DNA of 64,000 nt from Asterias rubens (taxonomy: Eukaryota; Echinodermata; Asteroidea; Forcipulatida; Asteriidae): NCBI RefSeq assembly GCF_902459465.1, contig NW_022985696.1, positions 434,001 through 498,000 on the forward strand, written 5' to 3'. Both the position numbers and the translations under genes were made by a program. Below the pieces are notes generated by a model. The model was not told the origin of the DNA, made no database searches, and saw only the letters and a list, made by a program, of their open reading frames with translations. Position 1 is the stretch's first letter. The number at the start of each line of letters is the position of its first letter. Positions 14,748 to 27,492 of this stretch are shown here, in pieces.

Positions 14748-17700
14748 GACTTGTAACATGTGTAATGCGCACATATCCACCCTTCTGGGTGTTCAAGGCG
14801 CAGTAAAAAAAATAATAAAATACACCAAAAAAAAAACACAAAGAAAAACAGACACAACAATATTAATCCTTGAAAACCTGTGACATAAGATAAGTTTTGA
14901 GAAGAGATTTGAATTTTGTGGTACAAAGACAAGAAAGATCTGTGGTTAAGTGGTAGAGAGTTCCAGATGCGTGGCGCAGCTGAAGAAAAAGACCTGTCTC
15001 CCCACTTTATGCCTTGTAACTGCACAGTCAGGGAGTGAGTTTTAAATTATAATTAGAAATCTCACCAGCTTTTTTATTCTGCCCAGTAGGTCGTTATTCT
15101 CCTTGTTTTTAGTGCTGAAGATTTCTTCATCGCTGGCAAGATCCGCAAGGGCCTGTCAGGAAAGAGAATCAAGCAAGTGTCAGAGAGAATTAAGTTTTGG
15201 TTATAATTTGAGTCCATCTACACAGTATAGACCGTAGTGAATAACCCCTTTTTGCTTTGAAAAGTCGCCATCTTGTAAGGCAAACCGTATGCACGTCCAA
15301 ACGCGTACATCATCCAACCACGCAGCACGCAACATTCCCGGTTTGATTTCTATGGCACATGCACGCACACACACACGCACAGACGGCATCTTGTAGGTCA
15401 GATATTTGAGCCGCGTGACGTGTGAGTTGCTAGAGCAAAATGATGTTGTTGTCTTGACTAACCTTCTTCAACTGCTTCTCTAGCTGTGTGATCCTTGCTC
15501 TCTCATGACCTTTAGCGGTCTCGTCTGTTGTTGTACTAGCCCCCCGAGCTTCCTCAGCTAGATCCATCCAATCACGGATGGCCGTGAGTTCATCATCGCT
15601 GAGGTGATCGCTGTCTTGAAGGCTAGTCAGTAGCTTCATTGCTTCTTCTGTGCATGCTTGATAGTGGGCTGAGCTTGTCTTGTATCTAAAAAGGAAAGGA
15701 AATGATTTAGTTTTGATCCATCATTTAAAGGAACACGTTGCCTTGGATCGGTCGAGTTGGTCTTTGAAAAGCGTTTGAAACCGTTTGTTATGAAATGCAT
15801 ATGGTTAAATAGATACGTTGTAATGTAAAAGTAGAATTTAACGATCTACACAAACATGCCTCGAAATTGTGCAGTTTTCCTTTGAGAACAAACACGGTCG
15901 CCATTTTGTCAAAATTTTGACTTCATAAAACGGACGACCAATTTTGAGGGATGTTTGTGTGAATCATTATATTCTACTTTTACATTATCTATCTAACCAT
16001 GCATTTGATAATAAACGATTTCAAACACTTTTCAACGACCAACTCGCCCGATCCAAGGCAATGTGCCACTAACAATGGGAGACTTTTAGACGGTTCTTTT
16101 TCACAACAGTGCGCGTGCTCAGCCCTACGTGCACAATTCTGAGCATGCCGGTGCACGCTCAGAGCCAGCTGCCGCCAGCGTCTCAAAAGTCTCATCGTAC
16201 TTTGGTCATTCAACTTAATGGATGAGCAGTTAATCGGCATGGCAGAGATGCCAACATTGATTTTTAAAAAAGAGTAGCATCTCCCAAATGTTTAGGGCGA
16301 GCGCAGCTTGGGCTCCCTATACCGATCTTTCTATTACTCTCTACAATGCTAATTAGCTCATTTTCAGGCATTGTTGTGAAATAACAATTACCTGTATGCA
16401 TCAACAGAACAGCTACAAATGTTTATAGTGGCCAGTGAAAAAAAAATTGAAAAAACCCTGATTTCCCTCATCTTCTGACTATGTTTCAAAAATAAATGTG
16501 TCATAAAAAAGGTGGCCTTACTTAAATGTAACATAAAAAAGGGTGGTCTTCCTTAAATGTTTTTGTTTTAATGATCAGAAACGCCACAACAAGCTATTGG
16601 GAGAGAGAGAAAAAAAAAATAAAAAATAAAAAAACGTGTCCGGATTTTGGGCAAAAAATACGTGTCCGTATTTTGGGCATTGTCTGGACATCGACGCTAC
16701 AATTACTGGTAGGAAAACATGGAAACTGTCTAGCTTAGACCTCACAGGCCACTCAGTTGAAGGTATTTTTGTTCAGATGGTCTCCTTTTTTTGTCGCCAT
16801 TATTTCGTCCTTTTTTTGCCAAGCTTCGATGAAGTACATGTACAGCCAGCGTGGGCACAATAATATTGGATACATAAGGAATGAGGTTACTGTGACACGT
16901 TAGCTCACACACAACCTCATTCCCCACGCACGTGTGCACTATTCCCCATCGTGTAATAGAGATCAATGGGTACGATCTTGCAGAAATGCACTAGCGTAAA
17001 AAATGCACACTCAGCCGGCCAGCCAGCGGGGGAGGGCACGCAACAATCATTATGTCGAGTACATTGTTCGAGTGAATTCGCCGCTATTATTCAACACTGC
17101 GTTCTAAAATTAAAAGTGTTTATTTCTTTTCTGTTACAATTGTTTTGATATTTTTCTTAATTTTTATTTCCACTTAATAGTTCATTAGTTGTTTGCATGT
17201 ATTGTACGATGTAATAAAATTATATTGGGCGGCTTGTTTAGCGTGTTTTATTGAGTATTATCGTAGCGTCGTAGTCACGGCTCGAAATCGTATTTGCTAC
17301 GCCCAAATCGTGTATGTTGGTATCTCTGGCATGGGGTGCGGTCAGCAGCAAAACCGGTTTGTGCATGATCCACATAAATGTTTCAAAAAGGAATTACAGA
17401 GAGATGCCAGAGGAAAAGGATTTTTTATTCGTTAGCTTTAATAAAGGGAATTGTGTGGTGAAGAGGTTTTCAACTAGTGGTTTAAACCCGCGCCGAGGCC
17501 TGGACTTGACAATTTTACAGAGACGAAGTCAAGGCCCTGCTTGTGGAACGAGTGCCCTGCTTGTGGAACGGGTCACTTGGGGCTGGCTTGAGGTGCATGA
17601 CGTCACCATGAGGGGATGAGTGATCGTTCGATCAGCTCTTGTCAGGGGCTCACTCGAATGAGCACCGCGGGGTCGACACAGGGCAGCTAATCGAACACAC

Positions 17701-17819
17701 CCATCACCAAGATTAAACATAATGGTAGGTGTGCATCAGTAAAAAATGTTTCAAATTTTTAAATACCTTATCATACTGCTTTCAAGGGCTTTCACTCGCT
17801 GGGAGTCTGCACCTCTCTG
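340..17819 (-). CDS. KIF27: KIF27 stalk (coiled coil and linker), exons 10-21
   Basis: Residues 392-916, mostly charged heptad-like coiled coil rich in E, K, Q and R. Exon 11 holds [13 protein letters not shown], matching the KIF27 segment after the motor. Exon 14 holds RKLHTSPPL. Exon 15 holds [18 protein letters not shown] followed by an acidic Ser/Asp/Asn stretch. Exon 16 is basic and Ser-rich ([13 protein letters not shown]), a possible phosphorylation-rich linker. Exons 17-21 resume coiled coil ([38 protein letters not shown]). The order and spacing of these blocks follow human KIF27 as I remember it. Several of these exons have partial tandem copies beside them (see separate entries). 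Confidence 0.9.
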
Positions 17820-20800
17820 CTGGGAGAAAAAGAACAGTTCAGTATAAACATGAAAGATACAAGTAAGAAAACAAAGATAAATCTATATAATGTTACATTT
17901 TGGTCTTACTGTCTTAAAGGCAGTGGACACTATTGGTAATTTCTCAAAATAATTATTAGCATAAAACCTTTCTTGGTGAAGAGGTTGATAGTATAAAAAA
18001 TTGTGAGAAACGGCTCCCTCTGAAGTGCCATAGTTTTCGAGAAAGAAGTAATTCATGAATTTGATTTTGAGACCTCAGATTTAGAACTTGAGGTCTCAAA
18101 ATCAACCATCTTAAATGCACACAACTTTGTGTGACAGGGGTGTTTTTTTCTTTCATTATTATCTTGAAAGTTCAATAACCGCTTGAGCTCAAGTTTTCAC
18201 AGGTTTGTTATTTTATGCATATGTTGACATACACCAAGTGAGAAGGCTAGTCTTTGACAATTACCAATAGTGTCCACTGCCTTTAATGATATGTAGTTTT
18301 TCTATTAGGAAAATCCTGTAAGGATCTTGTATATGTTTTTATGGACTGTTGTTTTTCCTCACTTTTTCCTGTTGTAAATTTTTAACATTTTTATAATAAT
18401 TGTGTTATGCGCTTGTGTACGTGTTATGGAACGGGTGCAATATAAATGAAGTATTATTATTACTGAGGGTTCTGTTGTATTGGCCTTAAGGCCCCCTTTA
18501 AATGTTTCCCAAAGATTTCCAATGGATGTGCCCTTTGCAAAATAAAAATGGCCTCGCCCACTCAAAAGCCCTTGAATTGCTCCACCCAGAATACACCCAC
18601 GCTCATTCAGCCAATCGAGGGCGTGCATTTTTAGCGCTCCCGTGTTCGTTCTTGTTATCGCGACCATGGAATAGACCCTTTTTCATGAAATATGTAAATT
18701 GCACATAGCGCGTGAGCACTAACGTTTTGGTTGGCAAAATGAGGGAACATCGCGCTGTTTTGTACATGGCTAATGGGTGCGTGATGCAGACGCGATTGCG
18801 CGTCTGCTTAGTGCACAACTCTATGGTGTTTGCCAACCAACAGGGTCTGTATGCATGTGATTAGCATATTTCATGGAAAGGGTCCATTGCCCCTTACTAG
18901 TAAAAAGAAATTGCTGGGCCCTCTAAGAGAGGCGATCAGCGCCTAAAAAGGTTCAAAATGGCACGGACATTTGCAAAATAAAACTGGCCTTGTCCTCTCA
19001 CAGATTAAACTGCAGGCCTGGGCCCAATTTCAGGGCGCTGCTTACCGCCGAATTCTTCGCTTCGATCACGATTTCCCACTTTACATGCCAGCGCCAAATT
19101 TCTTCGCTAGCCTTGCAAACCTTGGAATGCCTAGTAACGTGGAGTACGCATGCGCACAAGCCAAATTTCTTCGCTAACCTGTGAAATACGCTTGCTGTAA
19201 GCACATAATTCCCTGCGTCAAGCGTCAATTCTGTACTTACGGTAAGCAAAAACATGAAATTGGCCCAGATCCTTGTCATTTGATTGGAGGATTGTTCATC
19301 TTGTGGTCGCAAATAAATGAACCAGTGCACGCTACGTCATTTACCGTGCATTTTTCATTCCATTCACCTGGCATTTTCCGTTCCATCCGATAATTTCATG
19401 CTAAGCAAATTTTTGTGCTTAGCAGCTTTAGGAAATAGGGCCCTGGTTACTTACATCTTGTTCATGAGTTGCTGACTGATGTCTCTGTAACTCCTCTCTA
19501 AGTTCTTGGATCTCAGTCTGCATAGCTGCAATACGACATGAGTTAACGTCACGATTGATGATGGGTTTATTGGTGATGTTACGCGCCTGAGGGGTGAGAT
19601 AAGAACATTATTATTATTATTATTATTATTTTATTCGCCATAACAGTACAAAACAAAATACATTGACAACATTATACCCCAAGATGGGCAAGGGACAACA
19701 AAAGCAAATACATACTATGATCCGTAGATCTGTTGCCCCACATCTGGGGTACACAATAAAATTAATCTAGATTTAACATAATATAGTACACAAAGCAATA
19801 ATAAAAGCAGAAAATTAAAAATCAATAGAAAATGCTAAATATATATTAAGAATAAAAAATAAATTAAATTAAAAATAAATAAATAAGTTAAAATAACAGA
19901 TGGGGTAAGGATAAACAATAAAGGGAAATAAATGAATAAATAAAACCTAAACTTGTAGATAAATTAAAACGACTTAAAATATTGCACAAGTGATAGGGCT
20001 AAAGCTACTATTCAGTAGATTCATGAGGTTGACACACAGAAAATCTAAGTGATTTGAGAAAGCTGTGGAAGGGCAAGAGCAGTAGTGAATTACGAATGTT
20101 TTCTGGCAAACTAGACCAAAGTCTGGGAAAAAGATGAGGAGCAGATAAGTGCAGAGCATCGGTTCTAGCATACAGGTGTTTGAAGGTGAGAACATTAGGA
20201 TATCTATGGTTGACAGAAATGATGTCTACCACATCGCAGTGAATAAGGTTAAACTTACACTTAATGATAAAATACAAAACAGAAAAATTACGACGAATTG
20301 ACAGAGACGACCAGTTGAGGGACTTAAGTCTATCGGGGTAGGACATCTCACCCATCCTCTGCCCAAGAATAAACCGAGTAGCACGTTTTTGTACCCGTTC
20401 GAGGGCCTGAGTCTGGAGAGATGTATGAGGGAGCCAAGCTGGCATGCCATATTCTAAAATTGGGAGAACTAGGGATTTATAAAGACAGAACTTAGCTGAA
20501 ACAGAAGAATTGAAAGCAATGGTCTTAATAAGGCCCAATGTTCTATTGGCACTTGAAACCACATTTTTTACATGGTTATTCCAAGAGAGCTGAGCATTCA
20601 GAGTGACTCCAAGGTATTTGACAGAGGATGTGGGTTGCACAGGAAAACCTGAAAGAGTGTAAACAGGGGGGTCGAGAGAGTGTTTACGGGAAATATGCAT
20701 GATTTTGGACTTTGTAGGGTTGAACGTCATACCATTGGAAACACTCCAAGTGCTTAGCTCATCGAGGTGAGTTAACGTCACGGTTGACGATGGGCTTATT

Positions 20801-23800
20801 GGTGGTGTTCTGTGCCCGACAGGAAAACAACATTTCAGTATTTAGTGATGAGATAGCAATACGACATGAGTTAATGTCACGGTTGTTATTGGTGATGTTA
20901 TGCGCCTGGTCGGAAAACAAGAACATTTCCTGCGGTAAGGGTGCTTGCTACATGTATGTGAACCACTGGGGTTTACCCCTACTCAGTCAAGTTAAATGTT
21001 TTTTTGGTTTTTTTTAAGAACATACATAAGCGCTTCTCCCCATTGAACCCAAGTGTCACACTATGAGCTAACCCTGTTGGCATTTTGGAGTGAATTCAAC
21101 ATATCATCGAGGTGCTCAAGTACATTTCTCAATGACCCATCTCCCTACTCCCTAAGCCTACAACAGTCAACCCTCAAATCCTACCCATTCGATATCAAAC
21201 CCTGCGAGCTTACCCTGTTGGCATACTTGAGTGAATTTAACGTCTCATCAAAGCTGACGGCCGATGGACTGATGCAATTGATCATACATGTCTTGGCATT
21301 GCCTCCTAAGGAGTCCTTGAGGATGCGAGTGATCTTAGAGTCTCTGTATGGAATGTGAGATCCCCTTCTCTTCGGATCACTCAAGGCGCTAATGACGTTA
21401 CCCAAGGAGAGCAGACCGCTGTTAATGTACACAGATTCTGTAACAGGAAGCAATCATTACTAAGTAAGCCTGGACGATATGCCGATAATATCGTTGTCCC
21501 CTTCTGAAGGGTACTTTCAATTTTAAAAAATCTTCACGATATATCTTTATATCAGCGATATTTACCCGACGATATATCGCCAGTAAAAATTTTCGATATT
21601 GTCCACGGTCATTACTAAGGGAATAAAAGGGTAGCAACGAGTTCTTAAACTGCCGTTCAAAACCGGCCGGGTCGTAGGCAGTTTAAGAAAGAATCACTAC
21701 TATTTTATTCCCATTCATAAATGCCCTTTTTTGGTTAAAAGGCGTAATAAAGTAAGAAACTCTGTAAAACTTATCCGTTTTCCGCTGTTCTTGAGCTCTG
21801 TACTTGTGTTGTATTTTTATAAACATATCCGAAAAACAACCCGTTAAAATCAGCTCCAGAAATGAGTGAGGGAGGCCGTCTTTAACTAACCCCCATTTTC
21901 CACCGTAAACCGCCGGATCCCGGCTGCTTTTAACTCAGTGAACACTTACAAAAGGATTGCATAAATCATGAATATACCAGCGCCCAAGAGGTCAGGCTCT
22001 GGCCGAAGGGTTCATTAAAACCCCAGTCCCTTGCCAGGGGGATTAACATAATAATAAGCAATGCGACAACAAAAGAAGTTTGGGAGGTGTTGGGCTATTG
22101 TATACAGCTGATTAGGGCTTGTCCAGTGATGCCAGCAGACATAACAAAGCGGAGCAATCAAAGTGTTACATCTCAATTACTAAAGATCTCTGCAGAAAGG
22201 TGCCAGTAATTGGTCCCTTCGTTGAAGCCACTGCCCCAGCCTGTTTGAGTAGAGCTCATGCATATTCGTGTGACTTAGTTTAGCTTTGTGAATTGACCTG
22301 TGGTGAAAGAAAAACCGCCGGGATCCGGGGGGGTTTACGGCGGTAAATGGGGGTTTGTTAAAGACGGCCTCCCTAAAACAATGTCACACAAAAATATGTG
22401 TTTAAGTTTTTGCATTTATGTATGTTATAGTATAATACCATAACTGGGTAAGGGGTTTTTGCATACTAAAATAATTTTCTGTCTCACTGGGACATCAATT
22501 ATTTTGTGACTAAGTTTTACTCATTTCTAAAACACTACAGCACCTCCGTAAGTAATATTTGAAGGGAAGCTTACTTATATCATTATCTTCAAACAGTGTA
22601 AGTTTAATGTAAATCTGTGGACATGTGAAAAAGTACCCGAATCCTTTAAGACTTGTCGGATAAAGGCAGGCAAACATTATAGATGGAATTCTTTTTAAGA
22701 TTTTTTTTTTTTTGACGTTAATCATGAACTACTTCAGTACCTTTGAATCTCTCTCCAGCATTTCCAGTCTTATGAGCTCTTTCGGAGCCCGCTAAATCCA
22801 CAAAGTGGAACTTGGCCGACATGGTGTGAACCCCAACGCCTGGTTGGTCAGCCTCTGTTAAATCAATTTTTTTCTCTGCTTCAATGTCTGGTGGATCTTC
22901 CCATTGTTGATCTGACAAGAAAATAATTGTTAGCATAAAAAATTACTTGTTAAAGACACTGGACACTTTCGGTACACAGTGTTGTCCAAGGCCCACACTT
23001 CGTGTATCACAACTTACATATAAAATAACAAGCCTGTGAAAATTTAGGCTCAATCGGTCATCAGAGTCGGGAGAAAATAACGGGAAAACCCACTCTTGTT
23101 TCCGCACGTTTCGCCGTGTCATGACATGTGTTTACAATAAATTCAAAAGCATCTGAAAGCACACAACTTCCTGTGATAAGGGTGTTTCTTTTTCTCTTAA
23201 AGTTATCTCGCAACTCTGACGACCAATCAACCTCAAATTTTCACAGGTTTGTTATTTCATGCATATGTTGGGATACACCAGGTGAGAAGACTGGTTTTTG
23301 ACAATTACTGGGCATATTTGGTAATTGTCAAAGACCAGTCTTGTCACTACTGTGTATTTCAACATTCGCATAAAATAATAAATCTGTGAAAATTTGAACT
23401 CAATTGGTCGTTGAAGTTGCGAGATAATAATGGAAGACACCCTTGTCACACAAAGTTCAGGCTTTCAGATGCTTGATTTCGGGACCTCAAAATCTAATTC
23501 TGATGTCTCTAAATCAATTCATGGAAAATTACTTTTCTTTCTCAAAATTTCATGCTTTAAGCAAATGTGACCCGCTCTGTGAAAATGAGTCAGATGTAGG
23601 CAATTTCAGGAATTGAGTTGTATGCATTGCTGGAAAGAACACATCAGCAGCAGTAATTTGGTATGTGTCTAAGCTTTGGGGTGTATCGCGTTGCTGCATG
23701 AGTTACTCCAGTTTGAAATTAGCCATTACAGCATTTATTTTGTGAAAAACGAATTATAAGTAAACTACCATTGTGTGCAAAAGGATACAAATTAGACAAA

Positions 23801-26800
23801 AGTATGATCACAAAATTGTTGTTTTCATAGCTTTATTGCCTAAATGTAAGTGTTCTGAAGGTTAACCATGCAACTAAAGATCTAAAAAAGAAAAAAAAAA
23901 AATTTTTTTTTTTTACATTTTCCACATTAAAATGTCCATAACTTAATATTGCATTGGGCGACATGTGACTCATTTTCACAGAGTGGGTCACAAATTGTTG
24001 TGCTTATTAGCAGCTCTAGTGAAGCGTGGCCCTGGGCTTGAGTCCAGTGTTCTTATCCGCTCAGCCACGACATGCCACAGAGTAGAAGTTTGCAGCCCAA
24101 CCATAGAGCTATATGAATTGACTAGAGTGCTAACATGCTCTGCGTTTTGAAGCCACCCTGAGCGCAGACATGTTTGATGTGTTGCGTGACTACAGAACAA
24201 TTTTAATGGAGCGTGAGATCAGGCTTTCTGCTTGCTCTTATCCTTATACTGTGGCTGTGCCGAGATGTAGAAAAAAGAGCTACTCCAGTAACAAAAACCG
24301 CAACCTCGACTTATTAAAAAAAGTAGACACTCATTTTAAACATGGTGCACATGACGCTTGCAGTTTGTACGCTCATCAGCAGATTGTGCGTTCACATTTG
24401 CTGCATTTGTTTGGTACGATGACACATAGAAAAGAACAAATGCACTATTATGCAAATTGCTTTTGCATTGGTTTGTACATGATTATGGATGCGCCAACGT
24501 GGCTTCAAAACCCAAGTGCGTGTTTAACAGGGAGTTAGCGCTCTAGTCAATATATAAAGCTGTATGAGCCCAACCAGCCAAAACTGGCAGACTTGAATTA
24601 CTTACGTAGTGCTATGGTGAAGATGGAATGGGAGCGACTTGAGACTTCGTTCATGTTAGTGGCACCGGTATGGCGATGTGTGGAGCCGATGGACAGACAG
24701 TTAAGCACATCGTCAAGGCTGTCGCAGGTAATCTCTGTAGCGCCAATCACAACTAGAGAAAAAGTTTAGACAATGAAAATAGGTTAAAGCCATTGGACAC
24801 TTTCAGTAAACAGTAATGTCCAAAGGCCAACGCTTCGTGTATTACAACCTATATGTAAGGGTAACAAACCTGTGAAAATTTAGGCTCAAGCGGTCATCGG
24901 AGTCGGGAGAAAATAAAAGGAAAATCCACAATTGTTTTTGCACGTTTCGCCGTGTCATGACATGTGTTTAAAATTATTGCGTAACTCTCAATATCAAGAA
25001 CTGATAATATTGTTTAATGTTTTAATGTTTTCTCAAAAAGTAAAGCACTTCATGGAATAATATTTCAAGAGAATTTTTTTCACCATTACCTTCTGTTAAC
25101 CCTGTAAGTTATTTGCAAATCTGTGAACTTTTAAGTGTATAATGGCTTTAATATACCTCTATCACTGTGTGGCCATCTTGATGTCACTCCATTCCAACTC
25201 ATTGTAACCAAACTGAGGCTGGACGAAATAATAGTCTGGTGCCATGTTTGCGCAACGAATGTTAGCATTCATTTCTGCTATTGGAAACAGGGAACACAAC
25301 CAATATGGTGGCAGCGAGATAAAGGTTAAGGCCGTGTCCGAAACGACGACTTCAACTACAGCTACGTCTAGATCAGCGCGTCTACCAGTGTTGAAGAATA
25401 GGCAGACGCGCGCGATCTAGCCGTAGCTGTAGACGAAGTCGCCGTTTCGGACACGGCCTAATAAGGCATCCACAGAGAGGTTATTGTGAAAAGTAAATTT
25501 GAGAAAAATTCTTCAAAGTAGTCAGATGTTATTTCTAAAGTACTTTTACTACTTCTGGCTTGAAAGGCGAGGCATTTTCTTGGCTCGGAACAAGAAGGCA
25601 TAATATAAGACCTAGAGAGACCTACATGTAGTCGGCTAATAGTAGAAAGGACTTATGTCTTAAAGACACTGGACACTATTGGTAATTGTCAAAGACTAGT
25701 CTTCTCACTTGGTGCATCCCAACATATGGATAAAACAATGAACCTGTGAAAATTTGAGCTCAATCGGTCGTCGAAGTTGCAAGATAATAATGAAAGAAAA
25801 AACACCCTTGTCACGAAGTTGTGTCCTTTCAGATGCTTGATTTCGAGACCTCAAATTCTAAATCTGAGGTCTTGAAATTAAATTCGTGGAAAATTACTTC
25901 TTTACCGAAAACTACGTCACTTTGGAGGTTTCTCACAATGTTTTATACTATCAACCTCTCCCCATTACTCGTAATCAAGAAAAGTTTTATGCTAATAAAT
26001 ATTTTGAGTACGTGTAATTACCAATAGTGTCCACTGCCTTTAAAAGTCCTTTCTGCTCTAAGCTGACTGGGTCTTTCTAGGCCAAATTGGTATGAACAAC
26101 TTCCTTTAACGTTTAAAAAAATCACAATATGTTGCTTTTTTGCGAAATCAAGATACAAAGTTTTTGGACTGACGCGAGAATATTGTTGAAATTCTCTCTC
26201 TGCTCAACAATTGGAGCTTAGCCTCCTAAACAAGCAGTTTTCTTTAATCTGTGTAACGTGTTCATCCTCCCTGATTAGGCTCCTGAACAAGCGGTTTTCA
26301 GCCACCTGAATTTAGCCTCCTAAACAAGCCGTTTTCATCCTCCCTAATTTAGTCTCCTAACCAAGCCGTTTTCTCTTACCTGTGTTACCGTGTTCATCTT
26401 CCCTGATGTGCATCTCTTTGCTGTTAGTCTCCAAATCAAGCAGGTCCTTCAGTTCTTCTTTGTAGATCTCAATGTAGGATACATGAAGGTTGAAGTCTAC
26501 ATTGTGGTTCTCCTGTGTCAAAACATAATGAATTCTGAATTTTTAAAGACAGTGAACACTATTGGCAATTCGTAAAGACGGTCTTTAAGAAAGACCAGTC
26601 TTCTCACTTGGTGTATCTCAACATATGCGTAAAATAATAAACCTGTGAAAATTTGAGCTCGATTGGTGGTCACAGTTGCGAGATAACTATGAAAGAAAAA
26701 AACACCCTTGTCACACGAAGTTTAGTGCTTTTAGATGCTTCATTTTGAGACCTCAAATTCTAAACTAGAGGTCTCGAAATCAAATTCGTGGAAAATTACT

Positions 26801-27429
26801 TCTTCCTCGAAAACTATGTCACTTCAGAGGGAGCCGTTTCTCTCAATGTTTTATACCATCAACCTCTCCTCATTACTCGTTACCAAGTGAGGTTTTACGC
26901 TAATAATTATTTTGAGTAATTACCAATAGTGTCCACTGCCTTTAAAGGCACTGGACACTTTTGGTAATTACTCAAAAACACTGTTAGCAAAAAAACCTAC
27001 TTAGTAATGGAGAGCTGTTGATAGTACATGTACACGTGTAAAACATTGTGAGAAACAGCTCCCTCTGACGTAACATAGTTTTTGAGAAAGAGGTAAGTTG
27101 TCACTCAATTAATTGAAGACTTCAGCTGAAGCCTTTTATCATAATTACAATTATAATAATAATAATTGCTTCTCTCCTACCAGGGGTAAAATCGGTACCT
27201 GTGAGGGCAGAGACGGTTTATGTGAATGATTAGTTGTGAACGCAGTATTAACTCATAGAACCAGCTGTATACTCCCCAGGGAGCTGAGATGATTTAAGGA
27301 ATGATTTAAGGTCTAGCGACCAGGGGTTATTATTGGCAGCGCTTTGAGACGCCCTTCGGGCTCTGATAAAGCATTGTTATAATTATTATTATTATTATTT
27401 CATTTTATCACAGCATGCAAAAGAAAGAT

Positions 27430-27492
<63 letters not shown>

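Noticed and set aside
24170..24538. 122-codon open frame as a gene
   Set aside because: It lies wholly inside a TIR element in a KIF27 intron, has no recognisable motif and odd composition, and is probably chance.
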